A stretch of DNA of 64,000 bases from Bdellovibrionales bacterium. Its GTDB lineage: Bacteria > Bdellovibrionota > Bdellovibrionia > Bdellovibrionales > UBA1609. Below, piece after piece: positions 24,616 through 34,063 of the stretch. A program made the translations under genes and the position numbers. Numbering within the stretch: the stretch's first letter is position 1; every line of letters begins with the position of its first letter. The notes below the pieces were generated by a model that worked only from the letters and a program-made list of their open reading frames with translations, was not told the origin of the DNA and did no database searches. Location of the stretch: assembly GCA_019637855.1 (NCBI GenBank), contig JAHBUX010000011.1, positions 1-64,000 of the forward strand. Reading direction: 5' to 3'.

Positions 24616-24824
24616 ATCGCAGCTCCTTATTGCATCCGCTTCATACCATCTGTCAGAGCAAGCGCAATGCCTTATGTGGATTTGAATTGACCATATGGTT
24701 GAGCTGTTTTGTCACAAACACAGCCGGTCTAAAAATGAGATTTGAGACAAAATGGCTCAGTCCTGTTTTCTAATCCTATCTATGCTGTTGTTGGAATGGC
24801 ACCGCACTCGCATTTGTTGAAGGT
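24616..24824. promoter_or_regulatory. Divergent control region between truncated haemoglobin and cco operon
   Basis: 209 bases without a full gene. TTTGAGAC (24741-24748) could be part of a -35 for ccoI. I looked for an FNR/ANR box (TTGAT-N4-ATCAA) and found none convincing. The ccoI frame stays open back to 24774, encoding a cysteine-rich stretch without a start codon. Confidence 0.4.
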
Positions 24825-26984
24825 ATGGCAGAAATTAAGGCGGCGCGGTTCAACGATTATTCCTTTTTGGATCAGGACGACTTTCGTCGGGCCTATTCCA
24901 ATCGCGGCCGCATCCGCTTTTATGTCGATGGTATTTCCTGCGGCAAATGTGTGCGTAAGATTGAAGACCTGGCTTTGACGGTAAAGGGTTTGGAAGACCT
25001 GCGTGTCGATCTCGCCAGTCACACCGCCGAAGCTCAGGTTGATCCGAATCATCTCGAGTTCAGTGAGCTCGCCAACCACATACAGCGTTTGGGATTCAAT
25101 CCCATCCCGCTTAAGCCTGAGGACTCCGCAGAACAGTTGCAGCGCCTGTCGGATCGTCATGAACTGATTCGTCTGGCGGTGGCCGCCGCCTGTGCGGGCA
25201 ACATCATGACCTTCAGTTTTGCCACTTACCTGGGGGCATCTGCCGATTTTGCCAGTGTATTTTCGTGGCTCAGTTTCGCACTTTATCTGCCCGTTGTTTT
25301 CTATGTCGCCATACCGTTTTATCGTGGCGCTTGGTATAGCCTCGCTCGCAAGCAAATATCTATTGATTTACCCATGGCCGTCGCTTCGTTTAGTGGGTTT
25401 ATATTCTCGACCATCGAATTGATTCGTGGCAAAGGCGATATCTATTTTGATTCTCTGAGCGGATTTCTATTTTTAATTCTGTTGTCGCGCTATGCACAGC
25501 GGCGATTGCAGCGCAGGTTTATCCGGCCCGAAGAGCTTTCAGAGACTTTGCAGCTCTCCCGCGTTCGTCAGGTGAACGAATCGGGTTGGAGCTGGACACG
25601 GACAGAAAACACTCGCATCGGCGAACGTATTCTGTTGCAAGCCAAAGAAACACTTCCGGCGGACGCCGAACTTATTTCGTCAACCGCACACTTCAGTCTG
25701 GCGTGGTTGTCGGGCGAAAGCCGTCCCAAAACATTCTTACGCGGAGCGATCGTTCCTGCCGGTGCTCTTCTGATCAACGGGGAAGCGCAGCTCGCGATCC
25801 GTAAGCCTCTTCTAGACACGAGTTTCGGAAAAATTCTCAAATCCGTCGAAGAGCAATCGGTCGGCGGCACACGAATCGCCAATCTTGCGGATCGCTCGGC
25901 ACAATGGCTTTTGGCGACCGTGTTCACGTTGGCGATCGTATTTTTAGTCGGCTATTGGGCCGTTTCTCCCGAGGAAGCGGTCAGGCGAGCCTTGGCGCTC
26001 ATCATCTTGGCTTGCCCCTGTGCGATGGCTTTTGGAACTCCGCTCGCGCTTGCGGCCTCTTTGAAAAAGGCCCGTAAAAAGGGCCTTATCGTGCGCAACG
26101 CGGATGTGTTTGAGAAAGCGGCCAGCGTTAAGACGATCTTTTTCGATAAAACAGGCACTTTAACCGATAGCGATTTGACTTTGACGACACCCTTGTCGCA
26201 GATCGCGTTGGTCCATCAAAAAGTCATCTTGGCGTTGGAGAATGAATCTCTTCATCCTATCGCATTTGCCTTTCGCCGTGCATTCAATGAGGAGCATAGT
26301 CTACCGCCTGTCGATGGCTGGCGCGAGTCTGTCGGGCTCGGCGTTTCTGGTTTCGTTTATGGCAAATTCTATGAAGTCAAACGCAACTCCAAACCGGGAA
26401 CGCAGGTGTCTTGCACATTGTTCGAAGACGGCCAGCCCATTCTGGATTGTGTGTTTTCATCCATACTGAAACCGGGTTCACGGGCGGCGCTGGACACGCT
26501 TCGCGGAGAGGGCATTCAAGTCGCACTGCTTTCCGGTGATGCCAAAGAGGTCACTGAGAACATCGGAGCTCAGCTCGGCTTTACGCAGACGGAAATCTTG
26601 TATGAATGTTGCCCGGCGGTTAAGGCCACTGAGGTCGCTCGCACTCCCCATGCGATGATGGTCGGTGATGGCGTTAACGACAGTCTTGCCATGCTCCGCG
26701 CCGACGTCGGCGTCGCAGTCAGCGGTGGAATGGCGACCGCGCTTAAAGCAGCCGACGTTTACCTAGCTAACCCCAGCCTCGAAGGCATTCAGGCCTTGAT
26801 CCGCATCAGTCGCGAGGGCATGGCGTTGATCCGGCGCAATCTCGCAATCTCTGTTCTCTATAATCTGATCGGCGGCAGCTTGGCCGTCATGGGCTTTATC
26901 AATCCCTTTGTTGCGGCTCTTCTTATGCCCATCAGTAGCGCATTTATTTTGTTGAGCACCTACATAGCGGAGAGGCGCCCATGA
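24825..26984 (+). CDS. ccoI: cbb3-oxidase copper-translocating P-type ATPase
   Basis: A 719-residue P1B-type ATPase that exports copper to the periplasm for cytochrome oxidase assembly. N-terminal HMA domain with GISCGKC (CxxC at 39-42); membrane spans from about 115; the metal-pore motif ACPCAMAFGTP; phosphorylation site DKTGTLT; hinge GDGVNDSLAM; two final spans. It opens the ccoI-S-NO-Q-P-G operon. The conventional CcoI N-terminus also has a cysteine-rich metal domain; here a CCCWNGTALAF remnant lies in frame just before the ATG, but no start codon is available for it. The stop overlaps ccoS (ATGA). Confidence 0.92.
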   Translation: MAEIKAARFNDYSFLDQDDFRRAYSNRGRIRFYVDGISCGKCVRKIEDLALTVKGLEDLRVDLASHTAEAQVDPNHLEFSELANHIQRLGFNPIPLKPEDSAEQLQRLSDRHELIRLAVAAACAGNIMTFSFATYLGASADFASVFSWLSFALYLPVVFYVAIPFYRGAWYSLARKQISIDLPMAVASFSGFIFSTIELIRGKGDIYFDSLSGFLFLILLSRYAQRRLQRRFIRPEELSETLQLSRVRQVNESGWSWTRTENTRIGERILLQAKETLPADAELISSTAHFSLAWLSGESRPKTFLRGAIVPAGALLINGEAQLAIRKPLLDTSFGKILKSVEEQSVGGTRIANLADRSAQWLLATVFTLAIVFLVGYWAVSPEEAVRRALALIILACPCAMAFGTPLALAASLKKARKKGLIVRNADVFEKAASVKTIFFDKTGTLTDSDLTLTTPLSQIALVHQKVILALENESLHPIAFAFRRAFNEEHSLPPVDGWRESVGLGVSGFVYGKFYEVKRNSKPGTQVSCTLFEDGQPILDCVFSSILKPGSRAALDTLRGEGIQVALLSGDAKEVTENIGAQLGFTQTEILYECCPAVKATEVARTPHAMMVGDGVNDSLAMLRADVGVAVSGGMATALKAADVYLANPSLEGIQALIRISREGMALIRRNLAISVLYNLIGGSLAVMGFINPFVAALLMPISSAFILLSTYIAERRP

Positions 26985-27115
26985 TCGTTCTTTATCTTAT
27001 GATCCCGATTTCACTGGCCCTAGGGATTGGTTTTGTAGGCGCTTTTGTCTGGAGCGTTCGTAACGGACAGATGGATGACACCGAAACCCCAGCCCATCGA
27101 ATTCTTGAAGATTGA
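26981..27115 (+). CDS. ccoS: cbb3 oxidase assembly protein CcoS
   Basis: A 44-residue single-span protein (MIVLYLMIPISLALGIGF, WSVRNGQMDDTETPAHRIL). The LGIGFVGAFVWSVRNGQ(M)DD signature is that of CcoS, needed for cofactor insertion into cbb3 oxidase. Its ATG overlaps the ccoI stop by four bases, and ccoN starts 14 bases after its own stop. Confidence 0.92.
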   Translation: MIVLYLMIPISLALGIGFVGAFVWSVRNGQMDDTETPAHRILED

Positions 27116-27129
27116 GGAAGGAAAGCAAC

Positions 27130-29277
27130 ATGAATGAGACGATCTCTAGATTAGAAGAAGTCACCTACGACGATGCGATCGTAAGAAAGTTCTTACTCGC
27201 TTGTATGGTGTTTGCTGGTGTGGCCTTTGCGGCGGGGCTGCTTGCGGCCCTGCAGCTGGCGTTCTTTCCGCTGAACATGGAGCTGCCATGGCTCACCTTT
27301 GGAAGACTGCGGCCCCTTCATACCAACGCTGCCATCTTCGCTTTTGCTGGCAACGCCATCTTTGCAGGGATCTATCATTCAACTCAACGTCTGCTGAAGA
27401 CACGAATGTATTCGGATCGGTTAAGCGCCATTCACTTTTGGGGATGGCAGCTGATCATCGTGGCGGCGGCGATCTCTCTGCCGCTCGGATTTTCACAGGG
27501 CAAAGAGTATGCGGAGCTCGAATGGCCGATCGATATCGCCATCACTCTGATTTGGGTGATCTTCGCGGTGAACTTTTTCGGCACGTTGGCCATCCGTCGC
27601 GAAAAGCATATGTACGTGGCCTTGTGGTTTTATATCGCCACCATCGTCACAGTTGCCGTTCTTCATATCGTGAATTCCATTGAAATCCCGTGGTCGTACA
27701 TGAACAGTTACCCGGTGTGGGCTGGTGTTCAAGATGCGCTGGTGCAGTGGTGGTATGGGCACAATGCGGTGGCATTCTTTCTCACCACCCCTTTTCTGGG
27801 ACTGATGTACTACTATTTGCCAAAAGCGGCGAATCGACCGGTTTACTCTTACCGTCTCTCGATCATTCACTTCTGGGGTTTGGTGTTTATCTACATTTGG
27901 GCAGGCCCGCACCATCTGCTCTACACTTCGCTGCCGGAATGGGCGCAGACCTTGGGCATGATTTTCTCCATTATGTTGTGGGCCCCTTCTTGGGGTGGAA
28001 TGATCAACGGACTTCTGACCTTGCGTGGCGCTTGGCACCTGCTCAGAACCGATCCGATTATCAAGTTTATGGTGGCGGCTTTAACGTTTTACGGGATGGC
28101 CACGTTTGAAGGTCCGCTGCTTTCCATTAAATCGGTGAGCGCCATTGGGCATTACACCGACTGGATCGTTGGTCACGTGCATGCGGGAGCTTTGGGTTGG
28201 AACGGCTTTCTCAGCTTCGCGATGATTTACTATCTTGTTCCGAAATTGTGGAAGACCAAACTATATTCGGATCGCTTGGCCAATGTTCACTTCTGGCTCG
28301 GATTTTTGGGTATCGTTCTTTACTACGTTTCCATGGTGGCGGCCGGCATTACGCAAGGCTTGATGTGGAAGGCGATCGGTCCCGAGGGGCAGTTGGTCTA
28401 CCCGGATTTTGTTGAGACCGTGGTGCGCATTGTTCCTCTGTACTGGGCGCGCGCTTTGGGAGGAGCGTTCTTCTTGGGCGGCTTTATGGTGATGTGTTAC
28501 AACGTCTACCGCACCATCGCGGCCTCCACCGAAGTCTCGAATGAAACAGTGCGGGTGCGCAACACGCGCTACAGTTCCGCTGGTGAAGGGCACCGCGCGC
28601 TCGAGGGTATGGTGACGGTGTTCTCCGTTCTTTCTCTGATCGCAATTCTGGTGGGATCGGTTATCGAAATCTATCCCACGCTCTCTCTGCATAGCTATAT
28701 CGCCAAGACGGCGAATATTGATCCCTACTCGCCGTTAGAGATCGCAGGTCGCGACATCTATATTCGCGAAGGATGTTACGTGTGTCATTCGCAGCAGATT
28801 CGGCCGATGGTGTCTGAGGTCTTGCGCTATGGTTCGCCCTCCACCATGGAAGAGTCGATTTACGATCACCCTTTTCAATGGGGTTCAAAGCGCACAGGTC
28901 CCGATTTGGCGCGGGTAGGGAAGAAGTACCCGGATCTTTGGCATTTCCGCCATATGGTAGACCCGCGTTCGGTGGTCGAGAAATCGATCATGCCTTCTTA
29001 CTCGTGGTTGGTGAAAGACAAAACGGACTTCTTGTCTCTGCGCAAGAAGGTGAGCGTGTTGAGGAACTTGGGCGTGCCTTATAGTCCCGAGCAGGTGGCG
29101 CAAGCGGATCGCTTGGCCGAAGAACAGGCCAAGTCTGTGGCGCAAGCGATTCATGATCAGGGTGGGCCGGAAGGCCTTGAAAGGCGTGAGATCGTGGCTT
29201 TGATCGCTTACTTGCAGGCTTTGGGACAGAAAGAAAAACAACCCCGCCCGACCGATCAAGTCACGGTGAAGGAGTAA
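27130..29277 (+). CDS. ccoNO: Fused cbb3 cytochrome oxidase subunits I and II (CcoN-CcoO)
   Basis: A 715-residue fusion. Residues about 1-470 are CcoN, the catalytic haem-copper subunit, with twelve or more spans; haem and CuB ligands fall in LHTNAAIFAFAGN, GHNAVAFFLTTPF, GPHHLLYTS and VGHVHAGALGWNG. Residues about 490-715 are CcoO, anchored by one span, with a single c-type haem site (EGCYVCHSQQIRPM) and a distal methionine region (IMPSY). The fusion is in frame with no sign of a joint defect and is known in Bdellovibrio and Bacteroidetes. GGAAGG precedes the ATG at 27130. Confidence 0.93.
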   Translation: MNETISRLEEVTYDDAIVRKFLLACMVFAGVAFAAGLLAALQLAFFPLNMELPWLTFGRLRPLHTNAAIFAFAGNAIFAGIYHSTQRLLKTRMYSDRLSAIHFWGWQLIIVAAAISLPLGFSQGKEYAELEWPIDIAITLIWVIFAVNFFGTLAIRREKHMYVALWFYIATIVTVAVLHIVNSIEIPWSYMNSYPVWAGVQDALVQWWYGHNAVAFFLTTPFLGLMYYYLPKAANRPVYSYRLSIIHFWGLVFIYIWAGPHHLLYTSLPEWAQTLGMIFSIMLWAPSWGGMINGLLTLRGAWHLLRTDPIIKFMVAALTFYGMATFEGPLLSIKSVSAIGHYTDWIVGHVHAGALGWNGFLSFAMIYYLVPKLWKTKLYSDRLANVHFWLGFLGIVLYYVSMVAAGITQGLMWKAIGPEGQLVYPDFVETVVRIVPLYWARALGGAFFLGGFMVMCYNVYRTIAASTEVSNETVRVRNTRYSSAGEGHRALEGMVTVFSVLSLIAILVGSVIEIYPTLSLHSYIAKTANIDPYSPLEIAGRDIYIREGCYVCHSQQIRPMVSEVLRYGSPSTMEESIYDHPFQWGSKRTGPDLARVGKKYPDLWHFRHMVDPRSVVEKSIMPSYSWLVKDKTDFLSLRKKVSVLRNLGVPYSPEQVAQADRLAEEQAKSVAQAIHDQGGPEGLERREIVALIAYLQALGQKEKQPRPTDQVTVKE

Positions 29278-29281
29278 ACCA

Positions 29282-29458
29282 ATGAGCGGATTTCTACGCC
29301 AAGTTTATACAGACACGGATCTCACTGCGGCCGGTTTAATGATTTTCTTCGGCTTTTTCATGGTGACGCTGGTGTGGGTTTATTTACGCAAAGGTGCAAA
29401 GGCGCATTACGAAGCGATGGGTCGTATTCCGTTGAACGAAGGGGACGTTTGTGAGTGA
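29282..29458 (+). CDS. ccoQ: cbb3 oxidase subunit CcoQ
   Basis: A 58-residue single-span protein (LTAAGLMIFFGFFMVTLVWVYLRKG) in the CcoQ/FixQ position. It starts four bases after ccoNO, with AAGGAG inside the end of that gene, and overlaps the GTG start of ccoP by eight bases. CcoQ stabilises the oxidase complex. Confidence 0.88.
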   Translation: MSGFLRQVYTDTDLTAAGLMIFFGFFMVTLVWVYLRKGAKAHYEAMGRIPLNEGDVCE

Positions 29459-30014
29459 AGAGCAAAATCGGATGGAAGATCACGAATACGATGGCATTCA
29501 AGAGTTGGACAATCCTCTGCCCAACTGGTGGCTGCTCACGTTTCTGGGCACCATCATATTCGCCTATCTCTACTATCTGCACTACGAGTCAGGCTCCGGG
29601 CCGACAATCAATCAAGAGTTGAAGGCGGATCTTGCTGTCATTGAGGCCGCAAAAGCCAAGCGCGGAACGAAAAGTGATTCGGAAGAAGAGTTGCAGAAAC
29701 TTTTGGCTTCGGCGGCCGTCCTCAATGAAGGCAAGGCCGTGTTTCAAGGCAAGTGCGCCGCTTGTCATGGGGCGGATCTGCAAGGTGTGATCGGTCCTGA
29801 TTTGACCGATGACTATTGGTTGCACGGCCAAGGCAAGCTTGCCGACATCGCGACGATTGTTCGTAAGGGAGTGGTGGAAAAGGGCATGCCGCCTTGGGAT
29901 GGCCAGCTTAAGGACGCCGAGGTGTCGGCGGTGACCGTTTATATCGTGAGCAAGCGTGGTAGCCATCCGGCCAACTCCAAAGGTCCGCAAGGAGAAAAGA
30001 TTGTCAGCAACTGA
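29451..30014 (+). CDS. ccoP: cbb3 oxidase cytochrome c subunit CcoP, single-haem form
   Basis: A 187-residue protein starting at GTG 29451 (AAGGGGA ahead). The N-terminal CcoP signature (EDHEYDGIQELDNPLPNWW) is followed by one membrane span and one cytochrome c domain with CAACHG and a distal methionine in KGMPPW. Standard CcoP has two haem-binding domains and about 300 residues; this one has only one, ending soon after VYIVSKRG. A second domain has been lost or never gained. Electrons would enter via this single haem to CcoO. Confidence 0.9.
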   Translation: MSEEQNRMEDHEYDGIQELDNPLPNWWLLTFLGTIIFAYLYYLHYESGSGPTINQELKADLAVIEAAKAKRGTKSDSEEELQKLLASAAVLNEGKAVFQGKCAACHGADLQGVIGPDLTDDYWLHGQGKLADIATIVRKGVVEKGMPPWDGQLKDAEVSAVTVYIVSKRGSHPANSKGPQGEKIVSN

Positions 30015-31386
30015 GCGGCTGTCCATGCTCGACCCGCATGGCGGGCGAGAGCGCATCATTCCGGCCGAGGTGAAGGGGCCACTACGAAGATGGCGCGTGG
30101 TGGTTCATGCCGTATTGATGCTCGTTCTGCTCGCGTTGCCCTGGATTCGCATCAACGGAATGCAAGCCGTGTTGCTGGACCTTCCGGGCCGTAGATTTCA
30201 GATTTTCGGCGTTCTTTTTTTGGCGCACGATGCGCCTTACGTGTTCTTCATCCTCATCTTGAGCGCGCTGCTTTTGATTTTCGTGACGGCCATATGGGGC
30301 CGCGTTTGGTGTGGTTGGGCTTGTCCACAGACGGTTTTTATCGATGCGGTTTATCGTCGCATCGAGATCTGGATTGAGGGGAACTATCTCCAGCGTCGCA
30401 AGCTGGCCGCGGCTCCCATGAGTGTAGAGAAGGCCTTTAAGCTTTTCCTGAAGTGGTCGTCTTATCTCGTGGTCAGCTCGCTTATCACTCATAGCGTGAT
30501 GGCGTACTTTACTGGCGCGCCTCAGCTGATCGCGATGATGCAAAGTCGTCCGGGAGAGAACTGGGTTTACTTTTTGTTCGCCACAAGCATCACCGGCGTG
30601 TTGCTGTTCAACTTCGGATGGTTTCGCGAACAGTTTTGCATCATCATGTGTCCCTATGGTCGCCTGCAAGGGGCGCTGATGGATCAAAGGACGGTGACGG
30701 TTCTTTACGATCAAAAGCGGGGGGAGCCGCGCAAGGGTTCGGTGCGGGGGCAAAAGCTAGGCGACTGCGTGAGCTGCAATCGCTGTGTGGAAGTATGTCC
30801 TGTCAAAATTGATATTCGTGATGGTATCCAAATGGAGTGCATCGCTTGCACGGCTTGCATCGACGCGTGCAATGAAATCATGCGGCGAGTGAAAAAGCCG
30901 GAAGGGTTGATTCGCCACGCCAGTCAGAGCACGGCCGAATCTTTGTTTTTCCGGCCGCGGGTGATCCTCTATGCGGTCCTCATCCTCTTTTTTTCCGGCT
31001 TGCTGGGCGTGGCTATGATCCAACGTAAGCCGCATTCGCTGATGATCATTCGGGCCAAAGACGCGCCTTTTCAGATTCTGAACTCAGGGCAGGTTCTGAA
31101 TCATTTCAAAACTCATTATATGAATCAGTCGACAGAGGTGCGAAAAGTCGAGTTCGTGCTGCCTGAAACAGAGGTCGCACGCGGGTTGTCACTGACCCAG
31201 GCGGTGCAGGTTCATGAGGTGCGTCCGGGGGAGGCGATTTCGCCGCATATTTTTGTGGCGGCGCCTAAGAGCGCGTTCAATGAGCGTGGTGAAGTGACTT
31301 TTACCTTGCGCCTTATCGATCATTTGAGCGGAACCAGCGAAGAAATTGAGGCGAAGGCGTTGGGGCCTTACTCTTCCGGCTCTTGA
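30001..31386 (+). CDS. ccoG: CcoG-family polyferredoxin, cbb3 oxidase assembly
   Basis: A 461-residue membrane iron-sulfur protein (also called FixG/RdxA) with about five spans, two 4Fe-4S motifs (CVSCNRCVEVCP and CIACTACIDAC), the CGWACPQ motif and a C-terminal periplasmic Ig-like domain. CcoG has been shown to reduce Cu(II) for oxidase maturation. TTG at 30001 is the best start: AAGGAG sits six bases upstream, inside ccoP, giving a 14-base overlap. ATG 30025 is the alternative. Its 3' end overlaps the convergent sigma-54 regulator by 19 bases. Confidence 0.9.
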   Translation: MSATERLSMLDPHGGRERIIPAEVKGPLRRWRVVVHAVLMLVLLALPWIRINGMQAVLLDLPGRRFQIFGVLFLAHDAPYVFFILILSALLLIFVTAIWGRVWCGWACPQTVFIDAVYRRIEIWIEGNYLQRRKLAAAPMSVEKAFKLFLKWSSYLVVSSLITHSVMAYFTGAPQLIAMMQSRPGENWVYFLFATSITGVLLFNFGWFREQFCIIMCPYGRLQGALMDQRTVTVLYDQKRGEPRKGSVRGQKLGDCVSCNRCVEVCPVKIDIRDGIQMECIACTACIDACNEIMRRVKKPEGLIRHASQSTAESLFFRPRVILYAVLILFFSGLLGVAMIQRKPHSLMIIRAKDAPFQILNSGQVLNHFKTHYMNQSTEVRKVEFVLPETEVARGLSLTQAVQVHEVRPGEAISPHIFVAAPKSAFNERGEVTFTLRLIDHLSGTSEEIEAKALGPYSSGS

Positions 31387-32777
31387 TCTTCGGTGACGAA
31401 GCCGAATTCCCGCTCTTTGCGATAGAGCGTGCGGCGGTTGATCCCTAGAATCTGAGCGGCCTTTTCTTTACGCGCGCCCGTCTTTTCCAACACCAGATGA
31501 ATGTATCTGCGCTCCAGCTCCTCTAGTGACGGCAGGTCGGCGACATTTTGGCCAAAGAAGTTTTCAAAGTTCTTGTCTTCACCGATAGGTATGGCCTCCG
31601 GTTGAATGATCGGAGACTTCGAGAGTACGACCAGGCGCTCAATCAGATTTTCAAGTTCGCGCACGTTGCCCGGCCAGGTTAGGCCTAGCAGGCGTTGCAC
31701 GGCCTCAGGTGCAAAGCCGTGAACTTTGCCGCCATTCATCAGCGAGTATTTGTTCAAGAAGTGTTGCGCTAACAGTGGAATATCTTCGCTGCGATGCCTT
31801 AACGCCGGCATGACGATGGGAATGACCGCTAGCCGGTAGTAGAGGTCCTCGCGAAACGTGCCATTGGCGATGGCTTTCTTAAGGTCTTTATGAGTGGCGG
31901 CGACAATGCGCACGTCGACGGATCTGTGTTGCGTTCCGCCCACGGGGCGAATGGTGCGATCTTGCAAAACGCGTAGGAGCTTGGCTTGTAAGGCCACATT
32001 CATGTCGCCGATCTCATCTAAAAAGAGAGTGCCGCCTTCCGCTTCATCAAAGAGGCCGCGCTTATCGCTATTGGCGCCGGTGAAAGCGCCCTTCAAATAG
32101 CCGAAGAGTTCGCTCTCCATCAAGGAATCGGGGATGGCGGTGCAGTTGACGGCGACAAATTGTTTGTCGCGCCGTGGACTCTTCTGATGAATGGCGCGGG
32201 CGATCACCTCTTTGCCGGTGCCGCTTTCTCCTGTGATCAAAATGCTGCTGGAGGAGTCGGCGACCTGTTCAACAAGGGCAAAGACCTCTTGAATGGCGGC
32301 ACTCTTGCCGACAATGTCATTGAGCGCCCATTTGCCTTTGACCTCTTTGACCAGTGCGCGGTTTTCCCGTTTTAGGCGACCAAAAAGAACCGCCCGCTCG
32401 ACGGCGTGGCTCATCTCGGCCAGTTTAAAAGGTTTTATAAGGTAGTCGAAAGCGCCTTTACGCAGGCCCTCAACGGCCGATTCCACGCTGGCGTAGGCGG
32501 TCATAAGAATGACGGGAATGTCGGGGTGTTTGGGGCGGAGGTTTCTCAGCAGGCTGATGCCGTCCACTTCGGGCATGCGTAGGTCGGTGAGAATAAGTTC
32601 AACGCTGTCCGCATCGGCGCAAGGGCCGTTGAGAAAAACCAGCGCCTCACGGCCGTCAGAGAATTCACGGACGCGGTATCCGTCCATGGTCAGTTGATCG
32701 ACGCACATTGAGCGCATTTCAGGATCATCGTCGATGACGACGACGTGGCCGCGGTGAGCTTCTGTCATAGCGGGCAC
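31368..32777 (-). CDS. NtrC-family sigma-54-dependent response regulator
   Basis: A 469-residue activator: receiver (IDDDPEM, phospho-aspartate D65 in LILTDLRMPEVDG), AAA+ domain (Walker A GESGTGKE, sigma-54-contacting GAFTGA, Walker B TLFLDEIGD, LYYRLAVIPI) and a Fis-type helix-turn-helix (AAQILGINRRTLYRK). It would open promoters held by sigma-54. GTG 32777 has CAGG five bases away; ATG 32768 is the alternative. It is divergent from a PAS histidine kinase 92 bases off, the likely cognate sensor. Confidence 0.92.
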   Translation of the reverse strand: MPAMTEAHRGHVVVIDDDPEMRSMCVDQLTMDGYRVREFSDGREALVFLNGPCADADSVELILTDLRMPEVDGISLLRNLRPKHPDIPVILMTAYASVESAVEGLRKGAFDYLIKPFKLAEMSHAVERAVLFGRLKRENRALVKEVKGKWALNDIVGKSAAIQEVFALVEQVADSSSSILITGESGTGKEVIARAIHQKSPRRDKQFVAVNCTAIPDSLMESELFGYLKGAFTGANSDKRGLFDEAEGGTLFLDEIGDMNVALQAKLLRVLQDRTIRPVGGTQHRSVDVRIVAATHKDLKKAIANGTFREDLYYRLAVIPIVMPALRHRSEDIPLLAQHFLNKYSLMNGGKVHGFAPEAVQRLLGLTWPGNVRELENLIERLVVLSKSPIIQPEAIPIGEDKNFENFFGQNVADLPSLEELERRYIHLVLEKTGARKEKAAQILGINRRTLYRKEREFGFVTEDQEPEE

Positions 32778-32869
32778 TTTAACCTGAGATGCCCTCGGGG
32801 CTCAACTTTGATATGCAAAGGAGAGGATTCTTGGGACATAATGTCTCTTCGAACTGAGGTGAGTTTGCA

Positions 32870-33994
32870 ATGGTTCATCCCTTGAAAGAGCTCGAAGATC
32901 AAAAATTCGCTTTGGATCAGTCCGTCATCGTGGCGCGCACCGATGCGCGTGGGATCATAACGATGGTCAACGATAAGTTTTGCGAGATCTCGGGCTATGG
33001 ACGTGAGGAATTGATCGGCCATGACCATCGCGTGGTGAACTCGGGCATCCATCCCAAGGCGTTTTTTGTCGAGCTGTGGAAGACGATTCGCTCCGGTCAG
33101 GTATGGCGCGGTGAGGTTTGCAACCGTAAGAAGTCGGGCGAGCTGTATTGGGTGATGACCACGATCACACCGTTTATGGACGATAGCGGTAAGCCTTATC
33201 AGTACTTGGCGATTCGCCAGGATATCACCGAGCTCAAGCAGGCTCAGCAGAGGATTCTGGGGCAAGAGGCGCAGCTGGTGAATGCGTCTCGGTTGAGCGC
33301 CATTGGCGAGATGGCGGCGGCGATCACCCATGAGATCAATAATCCACTGGGTGTGATTTTGGGGCGGGCGGAGATGATTCGCGCCATGAGCGAAAAAGAG
33401 AGCCTGGATCAGGCGAATTTGCTGCGTTTGGTGGATACGATTTTAGTGACCGGGCGGCGTATAGAGAAGATCGTGCGTGGTATGAAGTCGTTGTCACATC
33501 AGGGTTCTGACTCCGAGCCTTTTTCACCCTGCGCTGTGCGTGAGGTGGTCAGTGACGCGCTTGAACTTTGCTCTCAGCGTTTTCGCAACCACGGCATCAA
33601 ACTGATCGCTCCGAATATCCCGGCGGATATGGTGTTTGAGTGTCGCAACCATGAGGTCGTGCAGGTGTTGGTAAATTTGTTGAACAACGCCTTTGATGCC
33701 ACCAGTGCGCTTGCGGAAAAGTGGGTCGAGTTGTCGGTCGATGACCAAGAGGATTTTGTTCGTATTCTGGTGACGGACAGCGGCCACGGAATTTCTCCTG
33801 AAGTGCAACGGCGGCTGTTTGTACCTTTCTTTAGTACGAAGCGAGTGCAGTATGGTACCGGTCTGGGCTTGAGTATTTCCAAGAGCATTGTTGAACGGCA
33901 CGGGGGGGCTATTGTTGTGGACCAGGAGTGTAGCAACACCCGATTCGTTCTCCGATTCCCGAAGCGCTCGGAGATGAAAGGCAGAGGGTCTTAA
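32870..33994 (+). CDS. Soluble PAS-domain histidine kinase (NtrB-like)
   Basis: A 374-residue cytoplasmic kinase: one PAS/PAC sensor (about 12-125, with ARGIITMVNDKFCEISGYGREELIG and YLAIRQDITELK), a coiled coil, HisKA with phospho-histidine H154 in AITHEINNPLGV, and HATPase (NLLNNAFDAT, DSGHGI, GTGLGLSISKSIV). The HEINNPL form is typical of NtrB-like kinases that partner sigma-54 regulators, as the divergent neighbour is. GAGGTGAG precedes the ATG. Confidence 0.9.
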   Translation: MVHPLKELEDQKFALDQSVIVARTDARGIITMVNDKFCEISGYGREELIGHDHRVVNSGIHPKAFFVELWKTIRSGQVWRGEVCNRKKSGELYWVMTTITPFMDDSGKPYQYLAIRQDITELKQAQQRILGQEAQLVNASRLSAIGEMAAAITHEINNPLGVILGRAEMIRAMSEKESLDQANLLRLVDTILVTGRRIEKIVRGMKSLSHQGSDSEPFSPCAVREVVSDALELCSQRFRNHGIKLIAPNIPADMVFECRNHEVVQVLVNLLNNAFDATSALAEKWVELSVDDQEDFVRILVTDSGHGISPEVQRRLFVPFFSTKRVQYGTGLGLSISKSIVERHGGAIVVDQECSNTRFVLRFPKRSEMKGRGS

Positions 33995-34063
33995 AAAGGA
34001 ATTGGTTGACCACTGTGTGGTTGGCGGACATGCATTCGCCAAACCGGCAAGTAGACCAGCTCT

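Noticed and set aside
24616-24824. FNR/ANR site expected before a cbb3 operon
   Set aside because: I searched for TTGAT-N4-ATCAA and near variants; nothing close enough is present.
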